The notes below the pieces were generated by a model. That model did not search any database and was not told where the DNA came from. It saw only the letters and a list, made by a program, of their open reading frames with translations. 64,000 nt of DNA, from the NCBI GenBank assembly GCA_035535995.1, contig DATLOZ010000001.1, forward strand, positions 1-64,000, in the 5' to 3' direction. Position numbers and translations under genes: made by a program. Shown piece after piece: positions 34,353 through 43,985 of this stretch; position 1 is the first letter of the stretch, and each line of letters starts with the position of its first letter. The stretch is from JANYCO01 sp035535995. Its GTDB lineage: Bacteria > Bacteroidota > Bacteroidia > Cytophagales > Cytophagaceae.

Positions 34353-35864
34353 TTAACGTTGCACAGTCAAATGCAATACTCCTGCATCGCGCGCTTCCAG
34401 TTGTGACGTACCCGTCAGGAAGATGTCTACGTTGCGTGCGCATTCGCGGCCTTCGGCGATGGCCCATACTACCAGCGATTGTCCTCTGCGCATGTCACCG
34501 GCGGTGAATACTTTTGGATTGGTGGTAGTCTGGTAATTTTCTTTTGCTTTCACATTGCCGCGGTCGTCGTATTCTACGCCAAGATCGTTCAGCATGCCTT
34601 CGTGCTGTGGATGCAGGAAGCCCATTGCCAACAATGCTAATTCACATGGAATTGTTTTCTCTGTCCCTGCAAGCTCCACGTATTTCGGAAGTTTGTTTCC
34701 GTCTTCAGGAGTTACCCAACCCATCTCGGCCATCTTCACACCGGTAAGGTTTCCGTCGGCGTCGCCTACAAATTCTTTGGTCACTACGGCCCACTCTCTA
34801 TCGCAGCCTTCTTCGTGTGAAGAAGAAGTACGAAGCATCATCGGCCAGTTTGGCCAAGGCGTACTCTTATCTCTTTCTCCCGGAGGCTTCGGCATCAGCT
34901 CGATCTGTGTGATCGATTTTGCTCCGTGACGGTTGGATGTGCCTACACAGTCGGAACCTGTATCACCACCACCGATCACTAATACATTTTTGCCGGTAGC
35001 AAGAAGCTCTCCGTTCTTATATTCTTTTCCGGTATGATCTACCGTTACTTCTTTTTTAGAAACGCGTTTGTTTTGCTGGCTCAAAAACTCCATTGCGAAG
35101 TGTACGCCTTTCAGGTTTCTGCCTGGGATCGGAAGATCTCTAGGAGTGGTAGAACCACCTGTAAGTACGATTGCATCGAAGTTGGTAAGTAGCTCTTTTA
35201 CTTTCACGTTCACGCCTACGTTGGAGTTGGTCTTAAAGATCACGCCTTCTTCTTCCATCAGTTTCACGCGACGCTCCACGATCGTTTTTTCCAATTTGAA
35301 ATCCGGAATTCCGTAACGTAGTAATCCACCGATCTCGTCTGCTCTTTCGAATACAGTCACGGTATGACCCGCTTTGTTCAGCTGAGCAGCCGTAGCCATT
35401 CCCGCAGGACCACCACCGATCACAGCTACTGTTTTACCTGTTCTCTGTGCCGGAGGATTTGCTTTGATATATCCTTTTCGGAAAGCAGTTTCGATAATAT
35501 TCTTTTCAATCTCTTCAATCGTCACCGGAGGTTTGTTGATGCCGAGTACGCAAGCTGATTCGCATGGTGCAGGACAAATTCTTCCGGTAAACTCAGGGAA
35601 GTTGTTTGTAGAAAGAAGTATCTCCGCAGCGTCTTCCCAATTGCCTTCATACACGGCGTCGTTGAATTCAGGAATGATATTTCCCAGCGGACAACCACTG
35701 TGGCAAAACGGCACACCGCAATTCATGCAGCGCGCAGCCTGTGTCTGTACTTTTTCCTCACTAAAATCCAGTACAAACTCTTTGTAGTTAGAGATCCTTT
35801 GCGTAGGATCCATTTTCTTTGGCAGTTCTCTGCCGTATTCCAGAAATCCAGTCGGCTTACCCAT
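34353..35864 (-). CDS. gltD: Glutamate synthase small subunit
   Basis: The 503-residue GltD subunit transfers electrons from NAD(P)H through FAD and [4Fe-4S] clusters to the large subunit. N-terminal cluster ligands are in CMNCGVPFCHSGCPLGN and CPAPCESACVLG. Two Rossmann folds follow: FAD-binding VIGGGPAGMATAAQL and NAD(P)-binding VIGGGDTGSDCVG. The C-terminal FTAGDMRRGQSLVVWAIAEGR is the usual flavin-contact segment. The start overlaps the gltB stop by 8 bp (shared AATGGGTAA), giving coupled translation. Length is typical. Confidence 0.96.
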   Translation of the reverse strand: MGKPTGFLEYGRELPKKMDPTQRISNYKEFVLDFSEEKVQTQAARCMNCGVPFCHSGCPLGNIIPEFNDAVYEGNWEDAAEILLSTNNFPEFTGRICPAPCESACVLGINKPPVTIEEIEKNIIETAFRKGYIKANPPAQRTGKTVAVIGGGPAGMATAAQLNKAGHTVTVFERADEIGGLLRYGIPDFKLEKTIVERRVKLMEEEGVIFKTNSNVGVNVKVKELLTNFDAIVLTGGSTTPRDLPIPGRNLKGVHFAMEFLSQQNKRVSKKEVTVDHTGKEYKNGELLATGKNVLVIGGGDTGSDCVGTSNRHGAKSITQIELMPKPPGERDKSTPWPNWPMMLRTSSSHEEGCDREWAVVTKEFVGDADGNLTGVKMAEMGWVTPEDGNKLPKYVELAGTEKTIPCELALLAMGFLHPQHEGMLNDLGVEYDDRGNVKAKENYQTTTNPKVFTAGDMRRGQSLVVWAIAEGRECARNVDIFLTGTSQLEARDAGVLHLTVQR

Positions 35865-38800
35865 TTACTAATACTCCTTTGTTTTCAGATTGTTGTTTTC
35901 TTTTTAATAGTACCGCTTTGTAGTCGGTTGGCATTACTTTTACAAAATTCTTCAGTTCACTATCCCAATTCTTCAGGATGTTTTCAGCCACATCACTCTT
36001 GGTGAAATCGAAGTGGTTCTGAATCATTTTTTTCAACGTATCGATATCCTCTTGCTCCATCGGATCGAATGCAATCATTTCCATATTGCAATGTCCTTCG
36101 AAGGTTTTATTAGGATTGTAAACATATGCAACGCCACCGCTCATTCCGGCTGCGAAGTTTCTTCCTGTTTCGCCAAGAATTACTGCGATACCGCCGGTCA
36201 TGTATTCACAACCGTGATCGCCTACTCCTTCTACTACGGCTTTGGCTCCTGAGTTTCTCACGCAGAAACGCTCCCCGGCCTGACCGCGGATATAAGCTTC
36301 TCCATTGGTAGCTCCGTAGAATGCTACGTTTCCTACAATGATATTATCTTTCGCAGAGAACTTCGCTTCTTTCGAAGGATATAAGATCAGCTTCGCTCCT
36401 GATAGACCTTTTCCGAAGTAATCGTTTGCTTCGCCTTCCAGTTCGAACTTGATCCCTGGCGCGCCAAACGTACCAAAGCTCTGTCCGGCAGATCCGGTGA
36501 ATTTGTAATGGATAGTATCTTCCGGAAGTCCTGCGCCTTTGTGCTTCTTAGAGATCTCGTAAGAAAGCATTGTTCCTGCAGAACGATTCAGGTTATTAAT
36601 TTTAAATTCTTTGAAAACTTTTTCTTTTTTCTCCAGCGCATTTTTCGCCATCTCGATCAGCGTATGATCCAGGATAGAATCGATGCCGTGGTCTTGCTCT
36701 TCTGATTTGTAAAGACCTACACCTGGCTCTGCCGGCGCTTTGAAGAGTACTTTGCTCAAGTCTACTGCTTTGTGTTTCCAGAAGCTGATGTCTTCTCTCA
36801 TCTCCAGCATGTCTACTCTTCCTACCATTTCGTTGATGCTGCGGAAACCAAGCTCTGCCATGATCTCTCTCATTTCAGAAGCCAGGAAGTAGAATAGATT
36901 TACCACGTGTTCCGGCTTACCGGTAAACAACGCTCTTAGTTCTTTGTTTTGGGTAGCCACACCTACCGGGCAAGTATTCAGGTGACACTTACGCATCATG
37001 ATACAGCCGGAGGTTACAAGCGCTGCAGTAGCTACGCCCCATTCTTCTGCTCCCAGAAGCGTTGCGATCACTAGGTCGCGGCCTGTTTTCATCTGGCCGT
37101 CGGCCTGAAGTACGATACGGCTTCTTAGTTTATTTTTTACCAGGGTTTGGTGCGCTTCTGCCACACCAAGTTCCCAAGGAAGTCCTGCATGTTTGATCGA
37201 GCTGATCGGAGAAGCTCCTGTACCACCGTCGTAGCCTGATACAAGCACTACATCGGAGTGCGCTTTTGCCACACCCGCTGCTACCGTACCAACACCTGCT
37301 TCGGATACAAGCTTCACATTGATCCTTGCTTTAGGATTTGAGTTTTTCAAGTCGAAGATCAGCTGTGCAAGGTCTTCGATCGAATAGATATCGTGATGCG
37401 GAGGAGGGGAGATCAAACCTACCCCTGGAGTAGAGTGACGTACACGTCCGATCCAGTCGTCCACTTTGTGGCCGGGAAGTTGTCCGCCTTCACCAGGCTT
37501 CGCGCCTTGCGCCATTTTAATTTGTAGTTCGTCGGCGTTTGCTAAGTAATAGCTCGTCACACCGAAACGTCCTGAGGCTACCTGCTTGATGGCAGAACGC
37601 ATCAGATCGCCGTTTGGAAGCGGCTCGAAACGGATCTCGTCTTCGCCACCTTCGCCGCAGTTCGATTTACCGCCGATACGGTTCATTGCGATCGCGAGTG
37701 TAGAGTGCGCTTCGTGCGAGATCGAACCGAATGACATTGCTCCGGTTGCGAAACGTTTGAAGATATTTTCTACCGGTTCTACTTCTTCCAAAGGAATCGG
37801 GTCGCCTACGAATTTAAATTTCAACAAGCCTCTCAACGTAGCTGCTTTTTGCGTCTGATCGTTGATGAGCTTTGAATATTTTTTGAATACGTTGTAATCG
37901 TTGGTGCGTGTAGAATGCTGCAGCAAGTGAATTGTCTGCGGGTTGAAAAGGTGGAACTCGCCACGTCTCTTCCACTGATAAATACCGCCTACTTCCAATT
38001 TTGGATTTGGCACTTCCATTTCAGGGAAGGCAAGCTTGTGTTTGATCATCGCCTCTTTCGCGATGCCATCCAGGTCTAGCCCTTCGATACGGGAAACAGT
38101 ATTTGTGAAATATTTGTCGATCACTTTTTTAGAAATACCCAGCGCTTCGAATATCTGAGCCCCTTGGTACGACTGGAGTGTAGAGATTCCCATTTTAGAG
38201 AACACTTTCAGCAAGCCGTCGTTGATCGATTTAATATAGTTGTAGAATAGTTTATCTTCGGAAAGATCCGCTTTGATGATACCTTCTTTTTTCAAGCCTA
38301 CGATGGTTTCCAGCGCCAGGTAAGGGTTCACGGCGGAAGCACCGAATGCGATCAGCGTAGCGAAGTGATGTACTTCCCAGGCATCGCCTGCTTCTACTAC
38401 CAATCCTACTTTTCCTCTCAATCCTTCGCGGATCAAGTGATGGTGTACTGCAGAAGTGGCCAGCAGTGTAGGAATCGGCGCGTGACCACTGTCTACTTTG
38501 CGGTCGGAAAGAAGGATGATGGAATAACCATCGTTCACTGCATCCGAAGCATATTGACAAATTCTCTTCAATGCTTTTTCAAGGCTGCCTGGTTTTCCAT
38601 CGGCAGTGAAATACACATCGAGTTGTTTTGTCTGGAAATGTTTTTGATCCAAATGTCTTAGCTTCTCCAAATCCTTATTGGCAAGGATTGGCTGATGAAG
38701 CTCTACTACGCGGCAGTGCTCCGGTGATTCTTCCAGAAGGTTTAGTGAACCTCCTACATAAGAAACCAGCGACATCACCATACGCTCACGGATCGGGTCG

Positions 38801-40413
38801 ATCGGAGGGTTGGTTACCTGCGCGAACAGTTGTTTGAAATAGTTGGATAAATGTTGTGCCTGATCGGAAAGGATCGACAGTGGAGAGTCGGTACCCATGG
38901 AGCCAAGCGGCTCTTTTCCGGTTTCCGCCATTTCAGAGATGATCATTTTAAGATCTTCGCTGGAATAGCCAAAGCATTGTTGTTTCTTCAATAAAGTTTT
39001 CTCATCCGGCTGCTCCCATTTGAAAGCTGGCTCCGGAAGATCTTTCATGCGGATCTTATTTTTCTCCAGCCAGGCTTTGTAAGGCTTGCTGCTACAGATC
39101 TGTTCTTTCAGTTCTTCGTCGGAAATAATTCTTCCTTGCTCCAGATCTGCCACAAACATTTTGCCTGGTTGCAGACGTCCTTTCTTCACTACTCTCGCTT
39201 GATCTACTTCGATCACACCGGTTTCGGAAGCCATGATCACCATGTCGTCGTCGGTTACTACATAGCGGGAAGGACGAAGACCGTTTCTATCAAGAGTGGC
39301 ACCCACTATTTTACCATCTGTAAAGGAAATAGAGGCCGGACCATCCCATGGCTCGATAAGGGCTGCATGGTATTCATAGAACGCTTTTTTAGTTTCGTTC
39401 ATATCCTTGTTGCCATCCCATGCTTCCGGCACCAGCATCATCATTACGTGAGCAAGTGGACGGCCGCTGAGTGCAAGCAACTCAATGGCGTTGTCGAGGT
39501 TTGCAGAATCGGAAGCAGTAGGGTCGCAAAGCGGCAATACCATTTCCAATTCTTCCTTGGTAAAATATTTTGATTCAAAACTAGCTTCTTGTGCTACCAT
39601 CCAGTTGAGGTTACCACGAAGTGTGTTGATCTCACCGTTGTGTGCGATGTAGCGGAAAGGCTGTGCAAGTCTGAATGCAGGGAATGTGTTGGTGGAGAAA
39701 CGTGAGTGTACCACCGCCAGGGCGGATACATTCTGCTTCTGCTGCAGGTCAGGGAAATACTGGCGTACTTGCCAGGTAGTAAATTGACCTTTGTAGATAA
39801 TGGTTTTATACGACAAGCTTACAATGTGGAACAGGTTGTTGATGTCCGGGAATTGTAAGTGGTAAGTTTCTCTGATGATGCGGGTGCTGTAATTTCTGAA
39901 TACGAAAAGTTTTCTTTCGAATTCATCTGGATCAGAAATGCTGTCCGGTCTTTTGATGAAGACTTGTTCCATCACAGGTTCTACGGCAAGAGCACTTGGC
40001 CCTACGTCGCCCTGGAAGGTAGGCACTTTGCGGTAGCCCAGAAGTTTCATGCCCAGCTTTTCGATGTTGCGGTTCATGATATCGCGGCATCCTTCGCGAA
40101 GTTTTTCGTCTTTCGGGAAAAATACGATTCCAACACCGTAGCTGCCAAAAGCAGGAAGTTTAATTCCGATCTTGAGGCACTCGTCTACGAAAAATTCGTG
40201 TGGTACCTGTATCAGTATTCCGGCCCCGTCACCTGTAGTGGATTCACATCCGCAGGCGCCGCGGTGCTCCATATGTTCGAGCATCGTAAGGGCTTTGTCA
40301 ATAATATCGTGTGATTTTCTGCCTTTTAAGTTGGCTACAAAACCGATGCCGCAGGCGTCTTTTTCAAAACTGGCATCGTACAACCCTTGATTCTCTTTTT
40401 CCTTCATCGACAT
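35857..40413 (-). CDS. gltB: Glutamate synthase large subunit
   Basis: The 1518-residue GltB subunit makes two glutamates from glutamine and 2-oxoglutarate, the main ammonia-assimilation route with glutamine synthetase. The amidotransferase nucleophile Cys21 is in FEKDACGIGFVANLKG; as in other GltB proteins a short propeptide would be removed to expose it. The FMN synthase domain shows SGYDGGTGASPISSIKHAG, and the 3Fe-4S ligands are in CIMMRKCHLNTCPVGVATQ. The C-terminal beta-helix ends the protein. It is first in a gltB-gltD operon. A hairpin with a T-rich tail lies in its leader. Confidence 0.97.
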   Translation of the reverse strand: MSMKEKENQGLYDASFEKDACGIGFVANLKGRKSHDIIDKALTMLEHMEHRGACGCESTTGDGAGILIQVPHEFFVDECLKIGIKLPAFGSYGVGIVFFPKDEKLREGCRDIMNRNIEKLGMKLLGYRKVPTFQGDVGPSALAVEPVMEQVFIKRPDSISDPDEFERKLFVFRNYSTRIIRETYHLQFPDINNLFHIVSLSYKTIIYKGQFTTWQVRQYFPDLQQKQNVSALAVVHSRFSTNTFPAFRLAQPFRYIAHNGEINTLRGNLNWMVAQEASFESKYFTKEELEMVLPLCDPTASDSANLDNAIELLALSGRPLAHVMMMLVPEAWDGNKDMNETKKAFYEYHAALIEPWDGPASISFTDGKIVGATLDRNGLRPSRYVVTDDDMVIMASETGVIEVDQARVVKKGRLQPGKMFVADLEQGRIISDEELKEQICSSKPYKAWLEKNKIRMKDLPEPAFKWEQPDEKTLLKKQQCFGYSSEDLKMIISEMAETGKEPLGSMGTDSPLSILSDQAQHLSNYFKQLFAQVTNPPIDPIRERMVMSLVSYVGGSLNLLEESPEHCRVVELHQPILANKDLEKLRHLDQKHFQTKQLDVYFTADGKPGSLEKALKRICQYASDAVNDGYSIILLSDRKVDSGHAPIPTLLATSAVHHHLIREGLRGKVGLVVEAGDAWEVHHFATLIAFGASAVNPYLALETIVGLKKEGIIKADLSEDKLFYNYIKSINDGLLKVFSKMGISTLQSYQGAQIFEALGISKKVIDKYFTNTVSRIEGLDLDGIAKEAMIKHKLAFPEMEVPNPKLEVGGIYQWKRRGEFHLFNPQTIHLLQHSTRTNDYNVFKKYSKLINDQTQKAATLRGLLKFKFVGDPIPLEEVEPVENIFKRFATGAMSFGSISHEAHSTLAIAMNRIGGKSNCGEGGEDEIRFEPLPNGDLMRSAIKQVASGRFGVTSYYLANADELQIKMAQGAKPGEGGQLPGHKVDDWIGRVRHSTPGVGLISPPPHHDIYSIEDLAQLIFDLKNSNPKARINVKLVSEAGVGTVAAGVAKAHSDVVLVSGYDGGTGASPISSIKHAGLPWELGVAEAHQTLVKNKLRSRIVLQADGQMKTGRDLVIATLLGAEEWGVATAALVTSGCIMMRKCHLNTCPVGVATQNKELRALFTGKPEHVVNLFYFLASEMREIMAELGFRSINEMVGRVDMLEMREDISFWKHKAVDLSKVLFKAPAEPGVGLYKSEEQDHGIDSILDHTLIEMAKNALEKKEKVFKEFKINNLNRSAGTMLSYEISKKHKGAGLPEDTIHYKFTGSAGQSFGTFGAPGIKFELEGEANDYFGKGLSGAKLILYPSKEAKFSAKDNIIVGNVAFYGATNGEAYIRGQAGERFCVRNSGAKAVVEGVGDHGCEYMTGGIAVILGETGRNFAAGMSGGVAYVYNPNKTFEGHCNMEMIAFDPMEQEDIDTLKKMIQNHFDFTKSDVAENILKNWDSELKNFVKVMPTDYKAVLLKRKQQSENKGVLVNG

Positions 40414-40426
40414 TTAATTTTCTCTT

Positions 40427-40460
40427 AATAAAACCGGCATTACAGTTTGCCGGGTAATTA
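40427..40460 (-). promoter_or_regulatory. Possible attenuator hairpin in the gltB leader
   Basis: On the minus strand CCGGCA and TGCCGG pair across an eight-base loop and are followed by TTTTATT, about 15-45 nt upstream of the gltB ATG. This resembles a short intrinsic terminator in a 5' leader; the six-pair stem is weak. Confidence 0.3.
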
Positions 40461-40769
40461 AAATTTAACAAGTAACTCTAACAAAAGTGTGAAACTTTCG
40501 TAAAAGGGGTTTTTGACAAATTTACTTTAAATTATTTTTAAAATGAATTTTTTCCACAAAAGATTTGAATCTCTTCGATCTGAAATCTTAGTATAGTTCA
40601 AACTGAAATTTTTTTAGCCATATTTTGGCTGTGATTTTCTATTTAATAATACAATCTTAGAGATGGATTCGACTAAAATGGTATCAAAAAATACGGGGCC
40701 AACGGGATTGGATAATTAGGAGTTTTTGGGGAAAATGGTTTTGAAAATGAAAAAAATAGTTTCTAAAAA

Positions 40770-40913
40770 ATGGTGGTAACATTCAGAAAATTTTCAGCAG
40801 AAGAATTAGCAGCAGTTACTGCATTTTTAGTAGTGAGAAATTTACTTTACGGAATAATTCTTGCGCAATTTGCCTTTGAAACCGGATCTAAAAAGTATAG
40901 TGTCGTTCCTTGA
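40770..40913 (+). CDS. Possible 47-residue small ORF
   Basis: An ATG at 40770 opens 47 codons to a TGA at 40911 (MVVTFRKFSAEELAAVTAFL, then VVRNLLYGII...). The product has a plausible helical, mildly hydrophobic centre. It is the only coding-like stretch in 40414-41020, which otherwise holds the gltB leader and AT-rich DNA. Length alone does not exclude a chance ORF. Confidence 0.25.
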   Translation: MVVTFRKFSAEELAAVTAFLVVRNLLYGIILAQFAFETGSKKYSVVP

Positions 40914-41020
40914 ACTCCATGTTTCAAAAACTTTTGTCTTTCAACGCAGCGAATATAAAATTGCACACACAGAATACAATTTTGTCTTATTATAATCTGT
41001 GCATGAAATATCTTATTACC

Positions 41021-41500
41021 TTATTTTTTATGCAAGTAAGCAGAGTACATCCAAATCAGTTTTTCCTGCGCGCGGATGTAATCGCTCATCAATGCATTGG
41101 TACCTTCATCGTTCGCATCAGCAGAGAGTTGAAGCAATTCGCGCTGAAGTGTAATGATGATCTGGAAAGCGTTCAACACTTCTTCTAATCCTTTTTTTCC
41201 GTCGTGCACATTTTTCACTTCTTTTACCTTTGAGATTTTCAAGTAATCGGAATACGAATGGATCGGTGTATGTTCCAGTGTCAATATCCTTTCGGCCACC
41301 TCGTCGATCTTCAGGGCAATGTCGGTGTAGAGTTCTTCAAATTTTATATGTAGTTCGAAAAATTTGTCGCCTTGCACATTCCAATGAAAACCGCGTACGT
41401 TCATATAAAAAACCTGGTAGTTGGAAAGCAATGTGTTCAGTTTTTCTGCCAGTTCTTTCGACAACTTTTGATCTAAGCCGATGGATGTTAGTTTTTTCAT
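41021..41500 (-). CDS. dps: DNA-protection/ferritin-like protein Dps
   Basis: A 159-residue Dps protein, which forms dodecamers that oxidise and store iron with hydrogen peroxide and shield DNA in stress. The inter-subunit ferroxidase ligands are visible in YMNVRGFHWNVQGDKFFELHIKFEELYTDIALKIDEVAERI (first His of FHWN, then His, Asp and Glu). Length and helix pattern are normal. The upstream region holds a TTATGAATT hairpin repeat, so its promoter lies within or beyond that element. Confidence 0.94.
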   Translation of the reverse strand: MKKLTSIGLDQKLSKELAEKLNTLLSNYQVFYMNVRGFHWNVQGDKFFELHIKFEELYTDIALKIDEVAERILTLEHTPIHSYSDYLKISKVKEVKNVHDGKKGLEEVLNAFQIIITLQRELLQLSADANDEGTNALMSDYIRAQEKLIWMYSAYLHKK

Positions 41501-41510
41501 GGGAATAAAA

Positions 41511-41609
41511 TGAATTATGAATTATGAATTATGAATTATGAATTATGAATTATTGAGTACAAATATATTTTTGAAAATACAATTCATAACTCAACATTCA
41601 TAATTCATC
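41511..41609. repeat. TTATGAATT-type hairpin element, copy 2
   Basis: Six tandem ATGAATT units (41511-41552) face AATTCATAACTCAACATTCATAATTC (41581-41609) over a 28-base loop. It separates the dps and pirin genes, both on the minus strand. The tandem part is a simple repeat prone to slippage. Confidence 0.65.
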
Positions 41610-41619
41610 ACTTAAAAAT

Positions 41620-42555
41620 TTACTTCGTCAACACACCCATCTTTCCATTTTCATAGTCATCGATGGCTTGGTTGATCTCTTCTACGTTGTTCATCACAAA
41701 AGGTCCGTGGCTTACCATTGGCTCGTTGATCGGCTCTCCTGCAAGGATGAGCATTTTAGCTCTTTGTGTAGTTTTAATAGTGATCGCATCTGAGGCGCTA
41801 TCGAAAATCGCTAGGTGTTCTTTTTCTAATTTTTGTTCGCCATTCAGGATCAGTTCTCCTTCCAACAAATAGAGTGAAGCTGTGTAAGAAGCAGGAAAAC
41901 TAATAGTTGTTTCCACATCTTCTTCTGCATAGGCCGTCATCGCCAGGATTGGCGTGGCTGTAACTGCAGGGCCTTGCACGTCTTTGTATTTTCCTGCTAC
42001 TACGTTAAATTTTAATTTGCCTTCTTGCTCTTCCAATACCGGAATCATTTCTCGTTTGAGATCCTGGTAAGAAGGCTCCGACATTTTTTGCGACTTAGGA
42101 AGATTGATCCAAAGTTGAATAATCTCTGAGGTTCCTCCTTTTTCGAAGAAAGATTGTGGCGGTCCTTCGCTGTGTACGATACCTTTTCCTGCATTCATCC
42201 ACTGTACTTCCCCCGGACCAAGCAGGCCGTGGTTTCCTTTGGAATCATAATGTTCAATCTCTCCCTGGAAAATAAAGGTCACAGGTTGAAAACCTCTGTG
42301 CGGATGTGGATCGATGCGGAATTTTTTGGATCCTGGTTTAATTTCTTTCGGCCCCGCGTGGTGTAAAAGAATAAACGGTCCTGTCTTATTTAATCCCCTG
42401 GCAGGTAAAGGTTGCTTTACGATCATCTCTCCCATTCGAAATGATTGGGCATGGACGATCCTTTCTACGTTCTTCGTTTTCATAAGCGTGTCCTTTTTGC
42501 TTTTTAACTGCCACGCCATGGTGGCAAGCAATATAGTAAAACAAACTATCCTCAT
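41620..42555 (-). CDS. Pirin-family protein
   Basis: A 311-residue bicupin of the pirin family. The metal-binding first cupin shows DPHPHRGFQPVTFIFQGEIEH and, later, GKGIVHSE, supplying His/Glu ligands. Some pirins are quercetinases or redox-sensing cofactors. The first 24 residues (MRIVCFTILLATMAWQLKSK) look like a signal or anchor segment; a shorter start at MKTKNVERIVHA (ATG at 42481-42483) gives the usual cytosolic pirin. The terminator at 42574-42605 lies just upstream. Confidence 0.85.
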   Translation of the reverse strand: MRIVCFTILLATMAWQLKSKKDTLMKTKNVERIVHAQSFRMGEMIVKQPLPARGLNKTGPFILLHHAGPKEIKPGSKKFRIDPHPHRGFQPVTFIFQGEIEHYDSKGNHGLLGPGEVQWMNAGKGIVHSEGPPQSFFEKGGTSEIIQLWINLPKSQKMSEPSYQDLKREMIPVLEEQEGKLKFNVVAGKYKDVQGPAVTATPILAMTAYAEEDVETTISFPASYTASLYLLEGELILNGEQKLEKEHLAIFDSASDAITIKTTQRAKMLILAGEPINEPMVSHGPFVMNNVEEINQAIDDYENGKMGVLTK

Positions 42556-42573
42556 CCTATGTTCAAATTTTTA

Positions 42574-42605
42574 AAACCTGTATGGTTGTCATACCATACA
42601 GGTTT
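42574..42605. terminator. Terminator after the YhhW-like pirin gene
   Basis: AAACCTGTATGGT and ACCATACAGGTTT form a perfect 13-bp stem with a six-base loop and A/T runs outside. Confidence 0.8.
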
Positions 42606-42615
42606 CTTACATACA

Positions 42616-43323
42616 TTAATTCATCGGAACTTCAATCAGCAGTATTTCCGTGTCTGTGGCGGCTTCCACGTGGATCTCACCGGTTTCGGAAATGCCGATC
42701 GCATCTCTTTTACTCAATGAGTCTTCGTTTACTTTCACTTCTCCACTGATCACAAAAGCATAGACGCCGTTTCCTTCCTTACGGATCTTGTAATCTACTG
42801 CTACGCCTTTATCAAGTTTGCCAAGGCTGAAGTACGCGTCCTGGTTGATGTTCACCGCTTCTGCGTCTTCCGGAGAAACTACTACCTGAAATTTATTTTT
42901 GCGTTTTTCCGGATCAAAGGTTTTTTGTTCATACCTCGGTTCTACATTTCTCAGTTTTGGAAAAACCCAGATCTGCAGAAAGTTTACTTTTTCTGTAGCG
43001 GAGTCGTTGAACTCTGCGTGTACGATGCCTCTTCCGGCGGTCATGATCTGTACATCGTTCGTGTTGATCACCTTGTCGCGACCAGTACTGTCTTGATGAT
43101 GCAGCGCGCCGGAAAGCGGAATGGATACTATCTCCATATTATCGTGCGGGTGTTTTCCAAAACCTCTGCCGCCTTCTACTATGTCATCGTTCAGTACTCT
43201 CAGTGTTCCGAAGTGGATCCTTTCCGGATCGTAGTATCCTGCGAAACTGAATGAGTGAAAACTGTTAAGCCATCCGTGGTCTGCATGCCCCCTGGTGTTG
43301 GCTTTGTGAATGACCTTTTTCAT
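42616..43323 (-). CDS. yhhW: Pirin-family bicupin, YhhW type
   Basis: A 235-residue bicupin close to E. coli YhhW, a quercetin 2,3-dioxygenase-type pirin. The N-terminal motifs SFHSFSFAGYYDPERIHFG and GFGKHPHDNMEIVSIPLSGALHHQDS provide the metal site (His-x-His, His, Glu). It lies 57 bp behind the nitroreductase gene and may be cotranscribed with it. Its start is preceded by an unusually strong Shine-Dalgarno sequence (see 43329-43336). Confidence 0.9.
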   Translation of the reverse strand: MKKVIHKANTRGHADHGWLNSFHSFSFAGYYDPERIHFGTLRVLNDDIVEGGRGFGKHPHDNMEIVSIPLSGALHHQDSTGRDKVINTNDVQIMTAGRGIVHAEFNDSATEKVNFLQIWVFPKLRNVEPRYEQKTFDPEKRKNKFQVVVSPEDAEAVNINQDAYFSLGKLDKGVAVDYKIRKEGNGVYAFVISGEVKVNEDSLSKRDAIGISETGEIHVEAATDTEILLIEVPMN

Positions 43324-43328
43324 GGTAA

Positions 43329-43336
43329 CCTCCTTT
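43329..43336 (-). promoter_or_regulatory. Strong Shine-Dalgarno before the YhhW-like gene
   Basis: The minus strand reads AAAGGAGGTTACCATG: a full GGAGG five bases from the ATG. Bacteroidota genes mostly lack such sites; other starts in this window show none as good (the neighbouring nitroreductase has only AGGAAAG). Confidence 0.6.
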
Positions 43337-43379
43337 TTAGTAATTAAACTATTTTTAAAATTTACGATTCAAGATTTAT

Positions 43380-43958
43380 TCAAAATGCTTTCGTCATTAC
43401 AAACTCCTTCTGCGTATAACGCTCTCTAGGCGCAAGCTCCCGGGTGCGAAGATTTTCAGGAAGCTCCTCCGGATTTGCCGGATAACCTACGGCGATCACA
43501 GAAGCAAGTTCTATATCGTCTGGTATGTTCAATCCTTTCCTAAGTTTGTCTGCATCGTATCCTCCCATCTGGTGCGCCATCAGGCCAATAGCCGCACTTT
43601 GCAAGGCCAGCAGCGTGTTGGCGGCTCCGGTATCGTGCAGCGCAAATTTGTTGGGCGCGCCGTTTTTGAGAAATGTTTTTCTAGCCATACTTACGATGAT
43701 CACCGGCACCTTCTGCACCCAGATTTGATTTCCTTCATTCAGCGCTTCGAACACTTTGTGGTATAATTCAGGATTGTCTTTTGTAGCCACTATATATTTC
43801 CATGGCTGCTCATTAGAGCTGGAGGGCGCCCACCTGGCGGCTTCCAGAATGATGTGCAGTTTTTCTTCTTCCACTGGTTTTTCTAAATATGCTCTGCCGC
43901 TTTTGCGGTTTTTTATTTCTTTTATTACTTCGTGTTCGAAGGCTGCTGTTTTTTCCAT
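43380..43958 (-). CDS. Nitroreductase family protein
   Basis: A 192-residue FMN-dependent nitroreductase. Signatures are RKSGRAYLEKPVEEEKL and AARWAPSSSNEQPWKYIVATKD at the FMN phosphate site, then AANTLLALQSAAIGLMAHQMGGYD in the dimer core, and VIAVGYPA near the C-terminus. I placed the start at MEKTAAFEHEV (ATG 43956-43958), behind AGGAAAG; the frame is open ten codons further. It is the first gene of a probable stress-response group with the two pirins and has a promoter with an operator-like palindrome. Confidence 0.92.
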   Translation of the reverse strand: MEKTAAFEHEVIKEIKNRKSGRAYLEKPVEEEKLHIILEAARWAPSSSNEQPWKYIVATKDNPELYHKVFEALNEGNQIWVQKVPVIIVSMARKTFLKNGAPNKFALHDTGAANTLLALQSAAIGLMAHQMGGYDADKLRKGLNIPDDIELASVIAVGYPANPEELPENLRTRELAPRERYTQKEFVMTKAF

Positions 43959-43985
43959 TTTCTTTCCTGTTTTAATTTGTTGATA

